A stretch of DNA of 64,000 nucleotides from Aquimonas sp964586455 (GTDB lineage Bacteria > Pseudomonadota > Gammaproteobacteria > Xanthomonadales > Xanthomonadaceae). The stretch lies in the NCBI GenBank assembly GCA_964586455.1, contig CAZPHV010000003.1:1-64000 (forward strand), in the 5' to 3' direction. A program made the translations under genes and the position numbers. The notes beneath the pieces were generated by a model that saw only the letters and a list, made by a program, of their open reading frames with translations, searched no databases and was not told where the DNA came from. The number at the start of each line of letters is the position of its first letter. Position 1 is the first letter of the stretch. Of the stretch, positions 53,604-63,684 are shown in pieces.

Positions 53604-54575
53604 ATGCCCTTCGCTCGCATTCTCGGAACGGGCAGCTACCTGCCCGAGCGCGTAGTCACCAATGACGAGCTGGCCAAGCGCATCGAGACCTCCGACGAGT
53701 GGATCCGCGATCGCACCGGCATCGGCCAGCGCCATGTCGCCGCCGAGGGCCAGACCACGGTCGACCTCGCCGAACAGGCCGCCCTGCGTGCGCTCGAAGC
53801 CGCCGGCGTCAAGGCCAACGAGATCGATCTGCTGATTCTCGGCACCACCACCCCCGACCTGGTGTTTCCGTCCTCAGCCTGTCTGCTGCAGCATCGGCTT
53901 GGTGCCAACGGCTGCGCCGCCTTCGACGTCAATGCGGCCTGTTCGGGCTTCATGTATGCGCTGGGCACTGCCAACGCGATGATCCGCAGCGGCATGTCGA
54001 AAAAGGCGCTGGTGATCGGCGCCGAGACCCTGACCCGCATGCTCGACTGGGACGATCGCACCACCGCCGTATTGTTCGGTGATGGCGCCGGCGCGGTCGT
54101 GCTGGAGGCCAGCGAAGAAGCAGGCATCCTCTCCACGCATCTGCACGCCGATGGCGGCTACGGACATCTGCTGGCCACGGACGTCGGCGTGTCCAAGGGC
54201 TTCAGGCCCGGCGAGCCGAACGCCGGCCTGCGCATCCGCATGACCGGCAACGAGGTCTTCAAGGTGGCGGTCAAGACGCTGGATGCAGTCGTCGAGGAAA
54301 CCCTGCAGGCGAATGGTCTGGACAAGAGCGATCTCGACTGGCTGATTCCGCATCAGGCCAATCTGCGCATCATCACCGCCACCGCCAAGCGCCTTGAGAT
54401 GTCGATGGACCGCGTCATCGTCACGGTTGATCGCCACGGCAACACCTCGGCGGCCTCGGTGCCGCTGGCGCTGGATGAGGCGGTGCGCTCGGGCAAGGTG
54501 CAGCGCGGCGAGCTGCTGCTCTTGGAAGCCTTCGGGGGCGGCTTTACCTGGGGTTCCGCGCTGATCCGCTACTGA
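53604..54575 (+). CDS. fabH: 3-oxoacyl-ACP synthase III
   Basis: A 323-residue KAS III that condenses acetyl-CoA with malonyl-ACP to start fatty acid synthesis. Catalytic Cys113 is in NAACSGFMYAL, His in LIPHQANLRI (about 250), and Asn in RHGNTSAASVPLAL. AGGAG lies six bases before the ATG. It begins the fab cluster. Confidence 0.97.
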   Translation: MPFARILGTGSYLPERVVTNDELAKRIETSDEWIRDRTGIGQRHVAAEGQTTVDLAEQAALRALEAAGVKANEIDLLILGTTTPDLVFPSSACLLQHRLGANGCAAFDVNAACSGFMYALGTANAMIRSGMSKKALVIGAETLTRMLDWDDRTTAVLFGDGAGAVVLEASEEAGILSTHLHADGGYGHLLATDVGVSKGFRPGEPNAGLRIRMTGNEVFKVAVKTLDAVVEETLQANGLDKSDLDWLIPHQANLRIITATAKRLEMSMDRVIVTVDRHGNTSAASVPLALDEAVRSGKVQRGELLLLEAFGGGFTWGSALIRY

Positions 54576-54682
54576 TCCGCCGAGTGTTGCGGATGCGCCC
54601 ACCCTACGCCCCGGTACAGACGGCTTGCGACCCCCTTCACGTATGATGCGCGGCTGTTTGCAGTCAGCCGAGTCGATCGCAC

Positions 54683-55633
54683 GTGAGTCCAAGCGCAACC
54701 GCCTTCGTATTCCCCGGGCAGGGCTCGCAGTCGCCCGGCATGCTGGTCGACCTCGCCGAGCGCCATCCGGCGCTGCTGGACAGCTTCGCCGAAGCCTCGG
54801 AAGGTGCGGCAGTCGACCTCTGGGCCATCGCATCCGCCACGGACGATGCGCGGCTCAACCAGACCGAATTCACCCAGCCGGTCTTGCTCGCCGCGAGCGT
54901 GGCCCTGTTTCGGCTTTGGCGCGCGCAGGGCGGCTGCTTGCCGGCGCGTGTCGCCGGGCACAGCCTCGGCGAGTACAGCGCGCTGGTAGCTGCGGATGCG
55001 CTCTCGCTGAGCGATGCTGCCGCACTGGTGCGCGAACGCGGGCGCTTGATGCAGGCGTCGGTGCCCACCGGCAGCGGTGCGATGGCCGCGGTGCTTGGCA
55101 CCGATGAGGCCGTGGTCGAAGAGGTCTGCATCTCGGTGTCCGGCGCTCACGTCGTGGTGCCGGCCAATTACAACTCGCCGGGTCAGATCGTGATCGGCGG
55201 TCACGCCGAAGCTGTCGACGCGGCGATCGCGGCGCTGGCCGAGCGCGGCGTGCGCAAGGCCGTCAAGCTTGCGGTCAGCGTGCCCTCGCATACCCCGCTG
55301 ATGCGCGAGGCTGCCGAAGCCTTGGCCGCGCGGATGGAGAGCATTGACTGGCGCATGCCCAACCTGCCCCTCGTGCACAACGTCGATGCCGGCATCGCCA
55401 CCGATATTGCGGCGCTGAAGTCCGCGCTGGTGCGTCAGCTCTACCTGCCCGTGCGCTGGACCGACTGCGTGCAACAGCTCGTTGCCGCTGGCGCCAGCCG
55501 CTTCGTCGAGTGCGGCCCCGGCAAGGTGCTGTCCGGCTTGAACAAGCGCATCGACCGAGGCGTTGAATCGAAATCGCTGGGCAGCCTGGCTGATTTCGAG
55601 GACGCCCTGAACGGCTGGGGCGGCAAAACTTGA
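54683..55633 (+). CDS. fabD: Malonyl-CoA:ACP transacylase
   Basis: A 316-residue transacylase. The N terminus FVFPGQGSQSPGML is canonical, Ser94 is in GHSLGEYSAL, and His is in VPSHTPLM. The start is GTG at 54683. It should be followed by fabG, but a 3-kb protease gene lies between. Confidence 0.96.
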   Translation: MSPSATAFVFPGQGSQSPGMLVDLAERHPALLDSFAEASEGAAVDLWAIASATDDARLNQTEFTQPVLLAASVALFRLWRAQGGCLPARVAGHSLGEYSALVAADALSLSDAAALVRERGRLMQASVPTGSGAMAAVLGTDEAVVEEVCISVSGAHVVVPANYNSPGQIVIGGHAEAVDAAIAALAERGVRKAVKLAVSVPSHTPLMREAAEALAARMESIDWRMPNLPLVHNVDAGIATDIAALKSALVRQLYLPVRWTDCVQQLVAAGASRFVECGPGKVLSGLNKRIDRGVESKSLGSLADFEDALNGWGGKT

Positions 55634-55641
55634 GTATGGAG

Positions 55642-55664
55642 AGCAACTGAACCAATCAGTTGCT
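55642..55664. terminator. Hairpin after fabD, possible terminator or insertion boundary
   Basis: A perfect 9-base stem AGCAACTGA, loop ACCAA, TCAGTTGCT. It begins eight bases past the fabD stop and marks the point where base composition changes. No T tract follows. Confidence 0.5.
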
Positions 55665-55715
55665 TAGGCGCATATTGTGTTCTTCGTGTTTGGATGGTCC
55701 GCTCAGGAGATCATG

Positions 55716-58709
55716 ATGAACCTTCTTTCCAAGATGTCGTTGCTGTTGCTACTGGTCGCTGGGCCTGCCCATGCGTATTTTTCGGCTCCGCGGACTGAGC
55801 CAATCCAACCCATCGCTGGTCAAGAATTCGATGTTTTGATCGACGTTGGTGGATGTCATGGTTTCGTTTTTCCTCTCCCCGGGCAGCCAGGGCCAAGGAT
55901 TGAGCTGGTTGGAAACACCATTCGCCTGTTTGAGCCAGGTGTTATTGATCTTTTTTGCAACCTTCCGGATGCAACCAAGCGCATTGAAGTTCCAGCGCTG
56001 TCCGAAGGATCATACACTATCGAGGTGTACATGATTCGATTGCCGCAACAGGAAGAGATCCGTCTTTCAACTTTAGCTATATCTGTCGCGGGGGCGCCGC
56101 CGCAGTCTCCTGTGGTAGTTCCTGCTCTCTCGCTTGCTGGATTGCTGATCCTCCTGATCGCAACGGCTGCGTTGGCTCGCAAGCGTTTGCTGGGTTTGGT
56201 GGTGATCGGGTTAAGTTTGCAGCTCTGTGAACTTGAATTGCGTCCGGCATATGCCGCCGGGCAAACCTCGACGGCGAGTAAGCGAATTCTGGCGCTGGTG
56301 GATTCGGAAAGCCCCGTTACTGCTCAGATAATCGTTAATTCAATGGCGTTTGGCGCTGGCCAACCCGGACTCATCACTCCGGGCTTGGCTGTGGAGAGCC
56401 CCAGAAAAGCAAACTACCTACTTTTACAGAGGGCGGAAGGGCAGTTTCTGCATCACCTTCAACTGAATCCTGGGCTCCCGCGAGCCATGTTGGAGCGGTA
56501 TATCGTTATCGACTATCCCGACCCAGCAGACTTGCAGGAAGCACTCGATGCTCTTCGCGATGATCCTACGTTCGCTTTCGCCTATGTTCCTGAACATTTT
56601 TCATTCGACTCCGGGCCAAACGAGCTATTCGTCGGTGGGCCATTCGCTACAACTCAGCAGCCTTGGCGCGCGATGTTGGGTTTGGAGCATGCGTACAATG
56701 TGACCGGCGGTTGGAGTTCAGTTGGGGTCATAGACAACGGCGTTCAGCCCGACCATCCCGCACTGCGGACTTTCTCAGGTAGCGGACAATTTCTAGGCGG
56801 AAATTTCTTGCCCGATTTTTCAGTGCACGTTGCGTTGCGTGCGCCCGCCGGATCGCCGGACAACTACATCTACGATTTTAACGTTGATGAGATGCGCCTA
56901 GTTTCGGCTCCACCTGATTGTGATGATGGCTCAGGCCTCATGCAACCCTCGTTTGCTGGGCATGGCACTCATGTCGCTAGTCTAATTGCAGGGCGCGATG
57001 CAGTCGGCTCTGGGGTCTCCGGTGTGTGTCGACACTGTGGCCTGATGGCTTGGCGAGTTTCAGAGACCGCCTGCCTTTTCGGCTCCAGTGGCCCTGTCGT
57101 TGCCTCTGTTATCGCGGACGAAAGCCGAATTATTGCGGCTCTCACCCACCTTAGTGACATCGGTGTGCAGGTTGTTAATTTCAGTTTTGGATCGGCGGTC
57201 CAAGAGCGTTGCTCAAGTTCAGCGGGGCAGCTGAACGCCTACTGCCTAGCGATCTCCACGGCTTCGCATCGCGGAATTTTAATGGTGGCGTCCTCTGGAA
57301 ATAGTCGTCGTCGGGTAAATTTCCCAGCAGAGGACCCCCGCACCGTTGCCGTGGGCGGGTCGACTGACTCTCCGTCTTTCTGGAGTGACCGAATGGATCT
57401 TCCCGGATCTATTCGTGTTGGAGAATGTCCCAACCCTGCGCTGTTTGCTCCTGGGTCGCCTGTCGGCACAGAGTGCGGTTCAAACTACACTGCCCCCGGT
57501 TCCGCGGCCCTGGCGCGTCAGGAAGTGGTGCTGCCCGCCCTAAATGTCCGTTCCGCTGTCTACGTTGGCAAGGACTGGAATCAAGTGCTGGGTTGTGGCG
57601 ACTCCGCGGGCGGCGGCAGTGCCAATGATGGCTACGGGACGTGTACTGGCACTTCAATGTCGGCTCCGATCTACAGCGGAATTGCGGGCATTGTGCGTTC
57701 AGCGAACCCCTTGCTGATGCCCGGACAGCCCGTTCCCAGTGCAGGGGCGGCAAAAGGTGTGCGGACATTGATCGCGGAGCATTCTTTTATTCCCGATACT
57801 CTCAACACTTGGGATCCGCGATATGGTCACGGCGTCCCCGACGCGTTCAGTTCACTCCTGGCGGTTTTTGGATCCCCTAATGGTCGACCGCTCCGAAATC
57901 GGTTGACACCCCTGTTTTCGTTCTATAATGCTGGCGCGCGTGATTGGGCATACACCAGTACCCCGCAGAGCGCGCTCGCCTTTACCTTGTATTCTACGAC
58001 CGCGTACACGCCCACGGGAGCGCCTATAGTTGGCTACCAATCGTTGCCTGAGTCGCCTACGATTGTGCCGCAGCCGCCGCAGCCGCTCGCACAAGTGTTC
58101 GTGATGACAACGCCTCAGAAGTTCTCTGTTGGTCAGCCTGATTTAATCCCCTTGTATTGGATGAGTCGTGACGCTTCTTACCCCCCTGGCTGCACGGGTG
58201 GGAGCGGATGCAACACCGCCAATCGAGACCACGTGCTGTTGACTCTAGCGTCCGAGGTTGAGGCAGCTCGTGCTGGTGGGTATACCTTTCGGGGTATCCA
58301 AGGTTATGTGTTTCAGCGTTGCACGCCCGAGCCTTTCTGCATGCCTCAGGGTTCGGTTCGCCTACACCGGCTCTGCAAAGTGTCCGATAACGACTGCGCA
58401 GTATTCCCAGAAGACCAGCGTTCCACGATGTGGGCCAACGGCTACACCAGTGTTTTTCCTTCCGGCTCACAAGAGGTAATGGGCTACGCGTATCCGAACA
58501 TCGATTCCGACGCGGATGGGTTGATAGACGGCTTTGAGTACATTATCGGTACGCGTCCCGATCTTGCGGATTCGGACGGTGACGGTGTCCCCGATGGTGT
58601 GGAGTTCCCCCTTGCTGGCGTACAGGTTTCAGACCCCTGTGTCGGGCCAAACGTCCGTTGCCTCGGGCCGCCGGGCCGGATTTTCTTGAACGGTTTCGAG
58701 AGCTTTTGA
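55716..58709 (+). CDS. Secreted S8 (subtilisin-like) protease inserted in the fab cluster
   Basis: A 997-residue secreted protease. A signal peptide (1-20, AHA) leads to an N-terminal domain (21-130) I do not recognise, then VPALSLAGLLILLIATAALA followed by RKR (136-157), an IPTL-like anchor signature in mid-chain, and a second hydrophobic stretch (158-170). The S8 domain has Asp340 (VGVIDNGVQPDHPAL), His416 (GHGTHVASL) and Ser647 (GTSMSAPIY). The tail has TSP3-like Asp repeats (SDADGLIDGFE, DSDGDGVPDG) and ends IFLNGFESF. The DNA is clearly richer in A/T than fabD or fabG. ATG 55716 has AGGAGA five bases upstream; 55713 is also possible. The stop lies just before the fabG ribosome site. Confidence 0.85.
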   Translation: MNLLSKMSLLLLLVAGPAHAYFSAPRTEPIQPIAGQEFDVLIDVGGCHGFVFPLPGQPGPRIELVGNTIRLFEPGVIDLFCNLPDATKRIEVPALSEGSYTIEVYMIRLPQQEEIRLSTLAISVAGAPPQSPVVVPALSLAGLLILLIATAALARKRLLGLVVIGLSLQLCELELRPAYAAGQTSTASKRILALVDSESPVTAQIIVNSMAFGAGQPGLITPGLAVESPRKANYLLLQRAEGQFLHHLQLNPGLPRAMLERYIVIDYPDPADLQEALDALRDDPTFAFAYVPEHFSFDSGPNELFVGGPFATTQQPWRAMLGLEHAYNVTGGWSSVGVIDNGVQPDHPALRTFSGSGQFLGGNFLPDFSVHVALRAPAGSPDNYIYDFNVDEMRLVSAPPDCDDGSGLMQPSFAGHGTHVASLIAGRDAVGSGVSGVCRHCGLMAWRVSETACLFGSSGPVVASVIADESRIIAALTHLSDIGVQVVNFSFGSAVQERCSSSAGQLNAYCLAISTASHRGILMVASSGNSRRRVNFPAEDPRTVAVGGSTDSPSFWSDRMDLPGSIRVGECPNPALFAPGSPVGTECGSNYTAPGSAALARQEVVLPALNVRSAVYVGKDWNQVLGCGDSAGGGSANDGYGTCTGTSMSAPIYSGIAGIVRSANPLLMPGQPVPSAGAAKGVRTLIAEHSFIPDTLNTWDPRYGHGVPDAFSSLLAVFGSPNGRPLRNRLTPLFSFYNAGARDWAYTSTPQSALAFTLYSTTAYTPTGAPIVGYQSLPESPTIVPQPPQPLAQVFVMTTPQKFSVGQPDLIPLYWMSRDASYPPGCTGGSGCNTANRDHVLLTLASEVEAARAGGYTFRGIQGYVFQRCTPEPFCMPQGSVRLHRLCKVSDNDCAVFPEDQRSTMWANGYTSVFPSGSQEVMGYAYPNIDSDADGLIDGFEYIIGTRPDLADSDGDGVPDGVEFPLAGVQVSDPCVGPNVRCLGPPGRIFLNGFESF

Positions 58710-58720
58710 TGGAGCGTAAG

Positions 58721-59464
58721 GTGAATCAACCCCTCGCAGGCGAAATCGTCCTCGTCACCGGCGCCAGCCGCGGCATCGGTGCCGCCATTGCCGACACCCT
58801 CGCCGCACTGGGCGCGAAAGTGATCGGAACCGCAACCTCCGACACCGGTGCTGCCGCGATCAGCGAGCGCATGGCGGCTCTCGGCGGCGTCGGACGCGTG
58901 CTGGACGTCGCTCAAAGCGCGCAGGTGGAGGCGCTGATCGATGCGATTGGCAAGGAGTTCGGGCCGATCGGTATCCTGGTGAACAACGCCGGCATCACCC
59001 GCGACAACCTGCTGATGCGCATGAAAGACGAGGACTGGCAGGCCATTCTCGACACCAATCTCAGTTCGGTCTTCCGCACCAGCAAGGCGGTGATGCGCGG
59101 CATGATGAAGGCCCGCAAGGGCCGCATCATCAACATCGCCTCGGTCATCGGCGTCACCGGCAACGCCGGCCAGGCCAACTATGCGGCGGCCAAGGCCGGC
59201 ATCATCGGCTTCTCGAAATCGCTGGCCAAGGAGATCGGCAGCCGCGGGGTCACGGTCAACGTCGTGGCGCCGGGCTTCATTGACACCGACATGACCCGTG
59301 GCCTGCCCGAAGATGCGCGCAGCGCCTTGCTTGGGCAGATCGCGCTCGGCCGCCTGGGTGAGGCCCAGGACATCGCCAATGCGGTAGCTTTCCTCGCGGG
59401 GCCGCAGGCCAGTTACATCACCGGCGAGACCCTGCATGTGAACGGTGGTATGTATATGCCCTGA
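58721..59464 (+). CDS. fabG: 3-oxoacyl-ACP reductase
   Basis: A 247-residue SDR. TGASRGIG (13-20), NNAGITRDNLLMRM, and Ser141/Tyr154/Lys158 (NIASVIG and NYAAAKAG) are all present; the C terminus LHVNGGMYM is that of FabG. GTG 58721 was chosen because GGAG lies six bases upstream and the N terminus (NQPLAGEIVLVTGAS) then matches close relatives; ATG 58709 overlaps the protease stop and is an alternative. Confidence 0.94.
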   Translation: MNQPLAGEIVLVTGASRGIGAAIADTLAALGAKVIGTATSDTGAAAISERMAALGGVGRVLDVAQSAQVEALIDAIGKEFGPIGILVNNAGITRDNLLMRMKDEDWQAILDTNLSSVFRTSKAVMRGMMKARKGRIINIASVIGVTGNAGQANYAAAKAGIIGFSKSLAKEIGSRGVTVNVVAPGFIDTDMTRGLPEDARSALLGQIALGRLGEAQDIANAVAFLAGPQASYITGETLHVNGGMYMP

Positions 59465-59548
59465 GCTGTTGGAAGCAGCCGGGGGTAAGCAGTCCAGACA
59501 CTCGAACCATAAGCCCGTCCGGCGCAGACGGGTGGCCGGAACCGCGCG

Positions 59549-59578
59549 TTGGTGCGGTCTGGCGGTTCCCACTACAAT
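59549..59578 (+). promoter_or_regulatory. Candidate sigma-70 promoter of acpP
   Basis: TTGGTG, 18 bases, TACAAT. It lies 34 bases before the acpP start and gives acpP a transcript apart from fabG, as known in other bacteria. Confidence 0.6.
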
Positions 59579-59611
59579 GCGCCGAGTTTTCCGTCAGAGG
59601 AATTGAACCCC

Positions 59612-59851
59612 ATGAGCAGCATCGAAGAACGCGTCAAGAAGATCGTCGTGGAACAGCTGGGCGTCAAGGAAGATGAAGTCACCCCCAATGCCTCCTTCGT
59701 GGACGATCTGGGCGCGGACTCGCTCGACACCGTCGAGCTGGTGATGGCGCTCGAGGAAGAGTTCGAGTGTGAGATTCCGGACGAAGACGCCGAGAAGATC
59801 ACCAGCGTGCAGCAGGCCATCGACTACGTGAAGGCTCACGTCAAGTCGTAA
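59612..59851 (+). CDS. acpP: Acyl carrier protein
   Basis: A 79-residue ACP. The phosphopantetheine site is Ser37 in DDLGADSLDTVELVM. MSSIEERVKKIVVEQLGVKE is the usual start and the protein is strongly acidic. It carries acyl chains for FabH, FabD, FabG and FabF, and is the target of AcpH (27.1 kb). Confidence 0.98.
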   Translation: MSSIEERVKKIVVEQLGVKEDEVTPNASFVDDLGADSLDTVELVMALEEEFECEIPDEDAEKITSVQQAIDYVKAHVKS

Positions 59852-59904
59852 GCCGCCGCAGGCGCGGCGCAGGCCTCACAGCGTGCGTCGCAAGCGATCA
59901 AGAG

Positions 59905-59939
59905 GCCGCCCCCGTCATCCGACGGGGCGGCTTTCTTTT
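59905..59939 (+). terminator. Terminator after acpP
   Basis: GCCGCCCCCGTC, ATCC, GACGGGGCGGC with one bulged C, followed by TTTCTTTT. It separates acpP from fabF. Confidence 0.88.
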
Positions 59940-60035
59940 GGGGAATGCCGACCGGCATGGCCCTGTTTTCGGTCCGCCGCGTGTTGCGTCGGACACTGAA
60001 CTACCGCCGGACAGCACAGCCGGCACGGAGCCACC

Positions 60036-61274
<1,239 letters not shown>

Positions 61275-61306
61275 GCGCGGGCACCCGGCCGGTCGGCACG
61301 CCCTGC

Positions 61307-62848
61307 ATGCACTGCATCCTGCCGCCGCTCGCGGTCGATCTGCTGGACCTGCATCGCGCCGAGCCGGGCTTTTTCCCCTGCCTGCTGGAAAGCGCGGCCC
61401 AGGGTGGGCGGGCACGCTATGACCTGCTGCTGGCGGCGCCCGAGGGCGGCTTCGCTCTGCATGCGGACGGACAATTGCGCGACCTTGCCGGGGCATGTCT
61501 CGATGGGGACTTCCTGCCTGCGCTCGACCGTGCAGCCGCCCAAGCCGGCCCCGCCGCGCGCATCGACGGTCTGCCTTTCACCGGCGGTTGGGCCCTGCTG
61601 CTCGGCTACGAGCTCAGCAGCGAGATCGAGGGTCGAGTGCCGCGCCTGCGCCCGCCGGCCGAACTGCCGATTGCGCTGGCCCTGCGCTGCCGGGCTGCGA
61701 TCCTGCGCGATCGCGAGCTCGGGCACGTGCACGCGGTGGTCGAAGCCGATCATCCGAATGCTCAAGCGCTGATCGAACGACTGCAGCGCGCCTGGCAGAG
61801 CGCAGCCGCCGCCGCTGCCGCTGCCGCGCAGTCTTGCGGCCTTGAGCCGGTGTCGGCCCGCGCAGCATTCCCCAGCCTGCCGGCGCACCGCATCCGCGAG
61901 ACTGAAGGCGAACACTTCGAAGCAGGCGTACGCAGAATTCTGGACTACCTCGGTGCGGGCGACGTGTTCCAGGTGAACCTGTCGCGCGGCTGGCGCGTCG
62001 ACTTCGAGACCGCGCCCGCAGCGGCGGATCTGTACGCGCGGCTGCGCGCCGCCAACCCTGCGCCTTTCGCTGGCCTGCTGGCCTGGCAGGACTGGGCGGT
62101 ACTGAGCAGCTCGCCCGAGCGTCTGCTGTCGCTGCGCGAAGGTCTTGCCGAAACCCGACCCATCGCCGGCACGCGGCCGCGCCAGCCGGGCGATGCCGTG
62201 GACGATGCGCGCCGTCGTGCCGAGTTGATCGGGCATCCGAAGGAGCGCGCCGAGCACATCATGCTGATCGACCTGGAACGTAACGATCTAGGCCGCGTCT
62301 GCGTGCCCGGAACGGTTGAGGTCGACGAACTGATGGGCCTGGAGAGCTACGCCCATGTCCACCACATCGTCAGCAATGTGCGCGGTCGGCTGCGGCCCGA
62401 AGTGAGCCCCGGTCAGGCGATCGCGGCGGTGTTTCCCGGAGGCACGATTACCGGCTGCCCGAAGGTGCGCTGCATGCAGATCATCGCCGAGCTGGAAGGC
62501 GAGGGACGCGGGCCCTACACCGGCGCGCTGGGCTATCTGGATCGCAGTGGCGATCTCGATCTCAACATCCTGATCCGCAGCCTTTGGCTGCGCGGCGCGG
62601 AAGCCGGCTTCCGCGCGGGCGCCGGCAGCGTGGTCGACTCCGAGCCGGCCGCCGAACTTGCCGAGACCCGCGCCAAGGCACGGGGCCTGCTGCGCGCATT
62701 CGATGACCAGGCGCCGCTCGCTCCGGCGCGCGCGACCGTTCGCGAAGACGAGGCTGAAAGCCCGCTCCCCTCGCTGCACGCCAGCGATGCGGACCTCCTC
62801 ATTCCGCCTGCGGCCTGCTGCGAAGTCGGTGCTGGAGCGAAAGCCTGA
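61307..62848 (+). CDS. pabB: Aminodeoxychorismate synthase component I (PabB)
   Basis: A 513-residue chorismate-binding enzyme. The C-terminal domain has DVFQVNLSRGW, LIDLERNDLGRV, FPGGTITGCPK and GYLDRSGDLDLNILIR. The active-site block is PIAGTRPR with Ala287, where E. coli PabB has a Lys (PIKGT); Ala is the TrpE-type residue. The gene overlaps pabC (TGATG), which argues strongly for PabB. A glutamine amidotransferase partner (pabA) is not here. The ATG has no strong ribosome site. Confidence 0.88.
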   Translation: MHCILPPLAVDLLDLHRAEPGFFPCLLESAAQGGRARYDLLLAAPEGGFALHADGQLRDLAGACLDGDFLPALDRAAAQAGPAARIDGLPFTGGWALLLGYELSSEIEGRVPRLRPPAELPIALALRCRAAILRDRELGHVHAVVEADHPNAQALIERLQRAWQSAAAAAAAAAQSCGLEPVSARAAFPSLPAHRIRETEGEHFEAGVRRILDYLGAGDVFQVNLSRGWRVDFETAPAAADLYARLRAANPAPFAGLLAWQDWAVLSSSPERLLSLREGLAETRPIAGTRPRQPGDAVDDARRRAELIGHPKERAEHIMLIDLERNDLGRVCVPGTVEVDELMGLESYAHVHHIVSNVRGRLRPEVSPGQAIAAVFPGGTITGCPKVRCMQIIAELEGEGRGPYTGALGYLDRSGDLDLNILIRSLWLRGAEAGFRAGAGSVVDSEPAAELAETRAKARGLLRAFDDQAPLAPARATVREDEAESPLPSLHASDADLLIPPAACCEVGAGAKA

Positions 62849-63672
62849 TGCGCCTCGGCGTGTTGATCGACGGCGCGCCCGCCGATTCGATCGGCATCGA
62901 CAGCCGTGGGCTGAACTATGGCGATGGCCTGTTCGAAACCCTGCTGGTGCAGGACGGCCGCCCGGTCTGGTGGGGCGAACACCTGGCGCGTCTGAAGCGC
63001 GGCTGCGAAGCCCTCGGCCTGCGCCTGCCCGACCCTGACCTGCTGGCCTTCGAGGCTGAGCGCCTGTGTGCGGGCCAACGGCGCGCGGTGCTGAAACTGG
63101 TGCTGGTCCGCAGCGGCACCGGTCGTGGCTATGCGCCCGAGCCTGGCGCGCGCAGCCAGCGCATTCTCAGCTTGCACGCGGCGCCGCCGCTGGTGGCCGC
63201 CGAGTACGTGCAGGGCGTGCAATTGCGCTGGTGTGAAACGCGCCTGTCTCTGCAGCCGCGGCTGGCGGGCATCAAGCACCTCAGTCGGCTCGAAAGCGTG
63301 TTGGCGCGCGCCGAACTGGCCAACACCGGCGCCGCCGAGGGCCTGATGCTCGACACCGCGGGGCGGGTGACCTGCGCTACCGCGGCCAACGTGTTCGTGC
63401 TGCGCGATGGACGTCTGTACACCCCTTCGCTGCGCGACGCCGGCATCGCCGGTACCTGTCGTGACTGGCTGCTGGCGCGCACCGACGTCGACATCGGCGA
63501 GCTGCTGCCGCGGGACCTCGAGCGCGCTGACGCTGTGTTCGTCTGCAGCAGCCTGCGCGGTATCCTGCCGGCTGCCCGGCTGGGCGAGCGCAGCTACCGC
63601 CCCCAGCCCTTGATTGTCGGCCTGCAGGCCCAGCTCTGGAGCGAAGTTCCGGCGCTGGCACCGCAGTCCTGA
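62848..63672 (+). CDS. pabC: Aminodeoxychorismate lyase
   Basis: A 274-residue fold-type IV PLP enzyme. The PLP lysine is Lys143 in LAGIKHLSRLE; DSRGLNYGDGLFETLLV is the N-terminal signature and TCATAANVFV the phosphate region. It converts aminodeoxychorismate to p-aminobenzoate. The start overlaps the pabB stop. mltG follows by 12 bases, a common order. Confidence 0.94.
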   Translation: MRLGVLIDGAPADSIGIDSRGLNYGDGLFETLLVQDGRPVWWGEHLARLKRGCEALGLRLPDPDLLAFEAERLCAGQRRAVLKLVLVRSGTGRGYAPEPGARSQRILSLHAAPPLVAAEYVQGVQLRWCETRLSLQPRLAGIKHLSRLESVLARAELANTGAAEGLMLDTAGRVTCATAANVFVLRDGRLYTPSLRDAGIAGTCRDWLLARTDVDIGELLPRDLERADAVFVCSSLRGILPAARLGERSYRPQPLIVGLQAQLWSEVPALAPQS

Positions 63673-63684
63673 AGGAGTTCCGCT

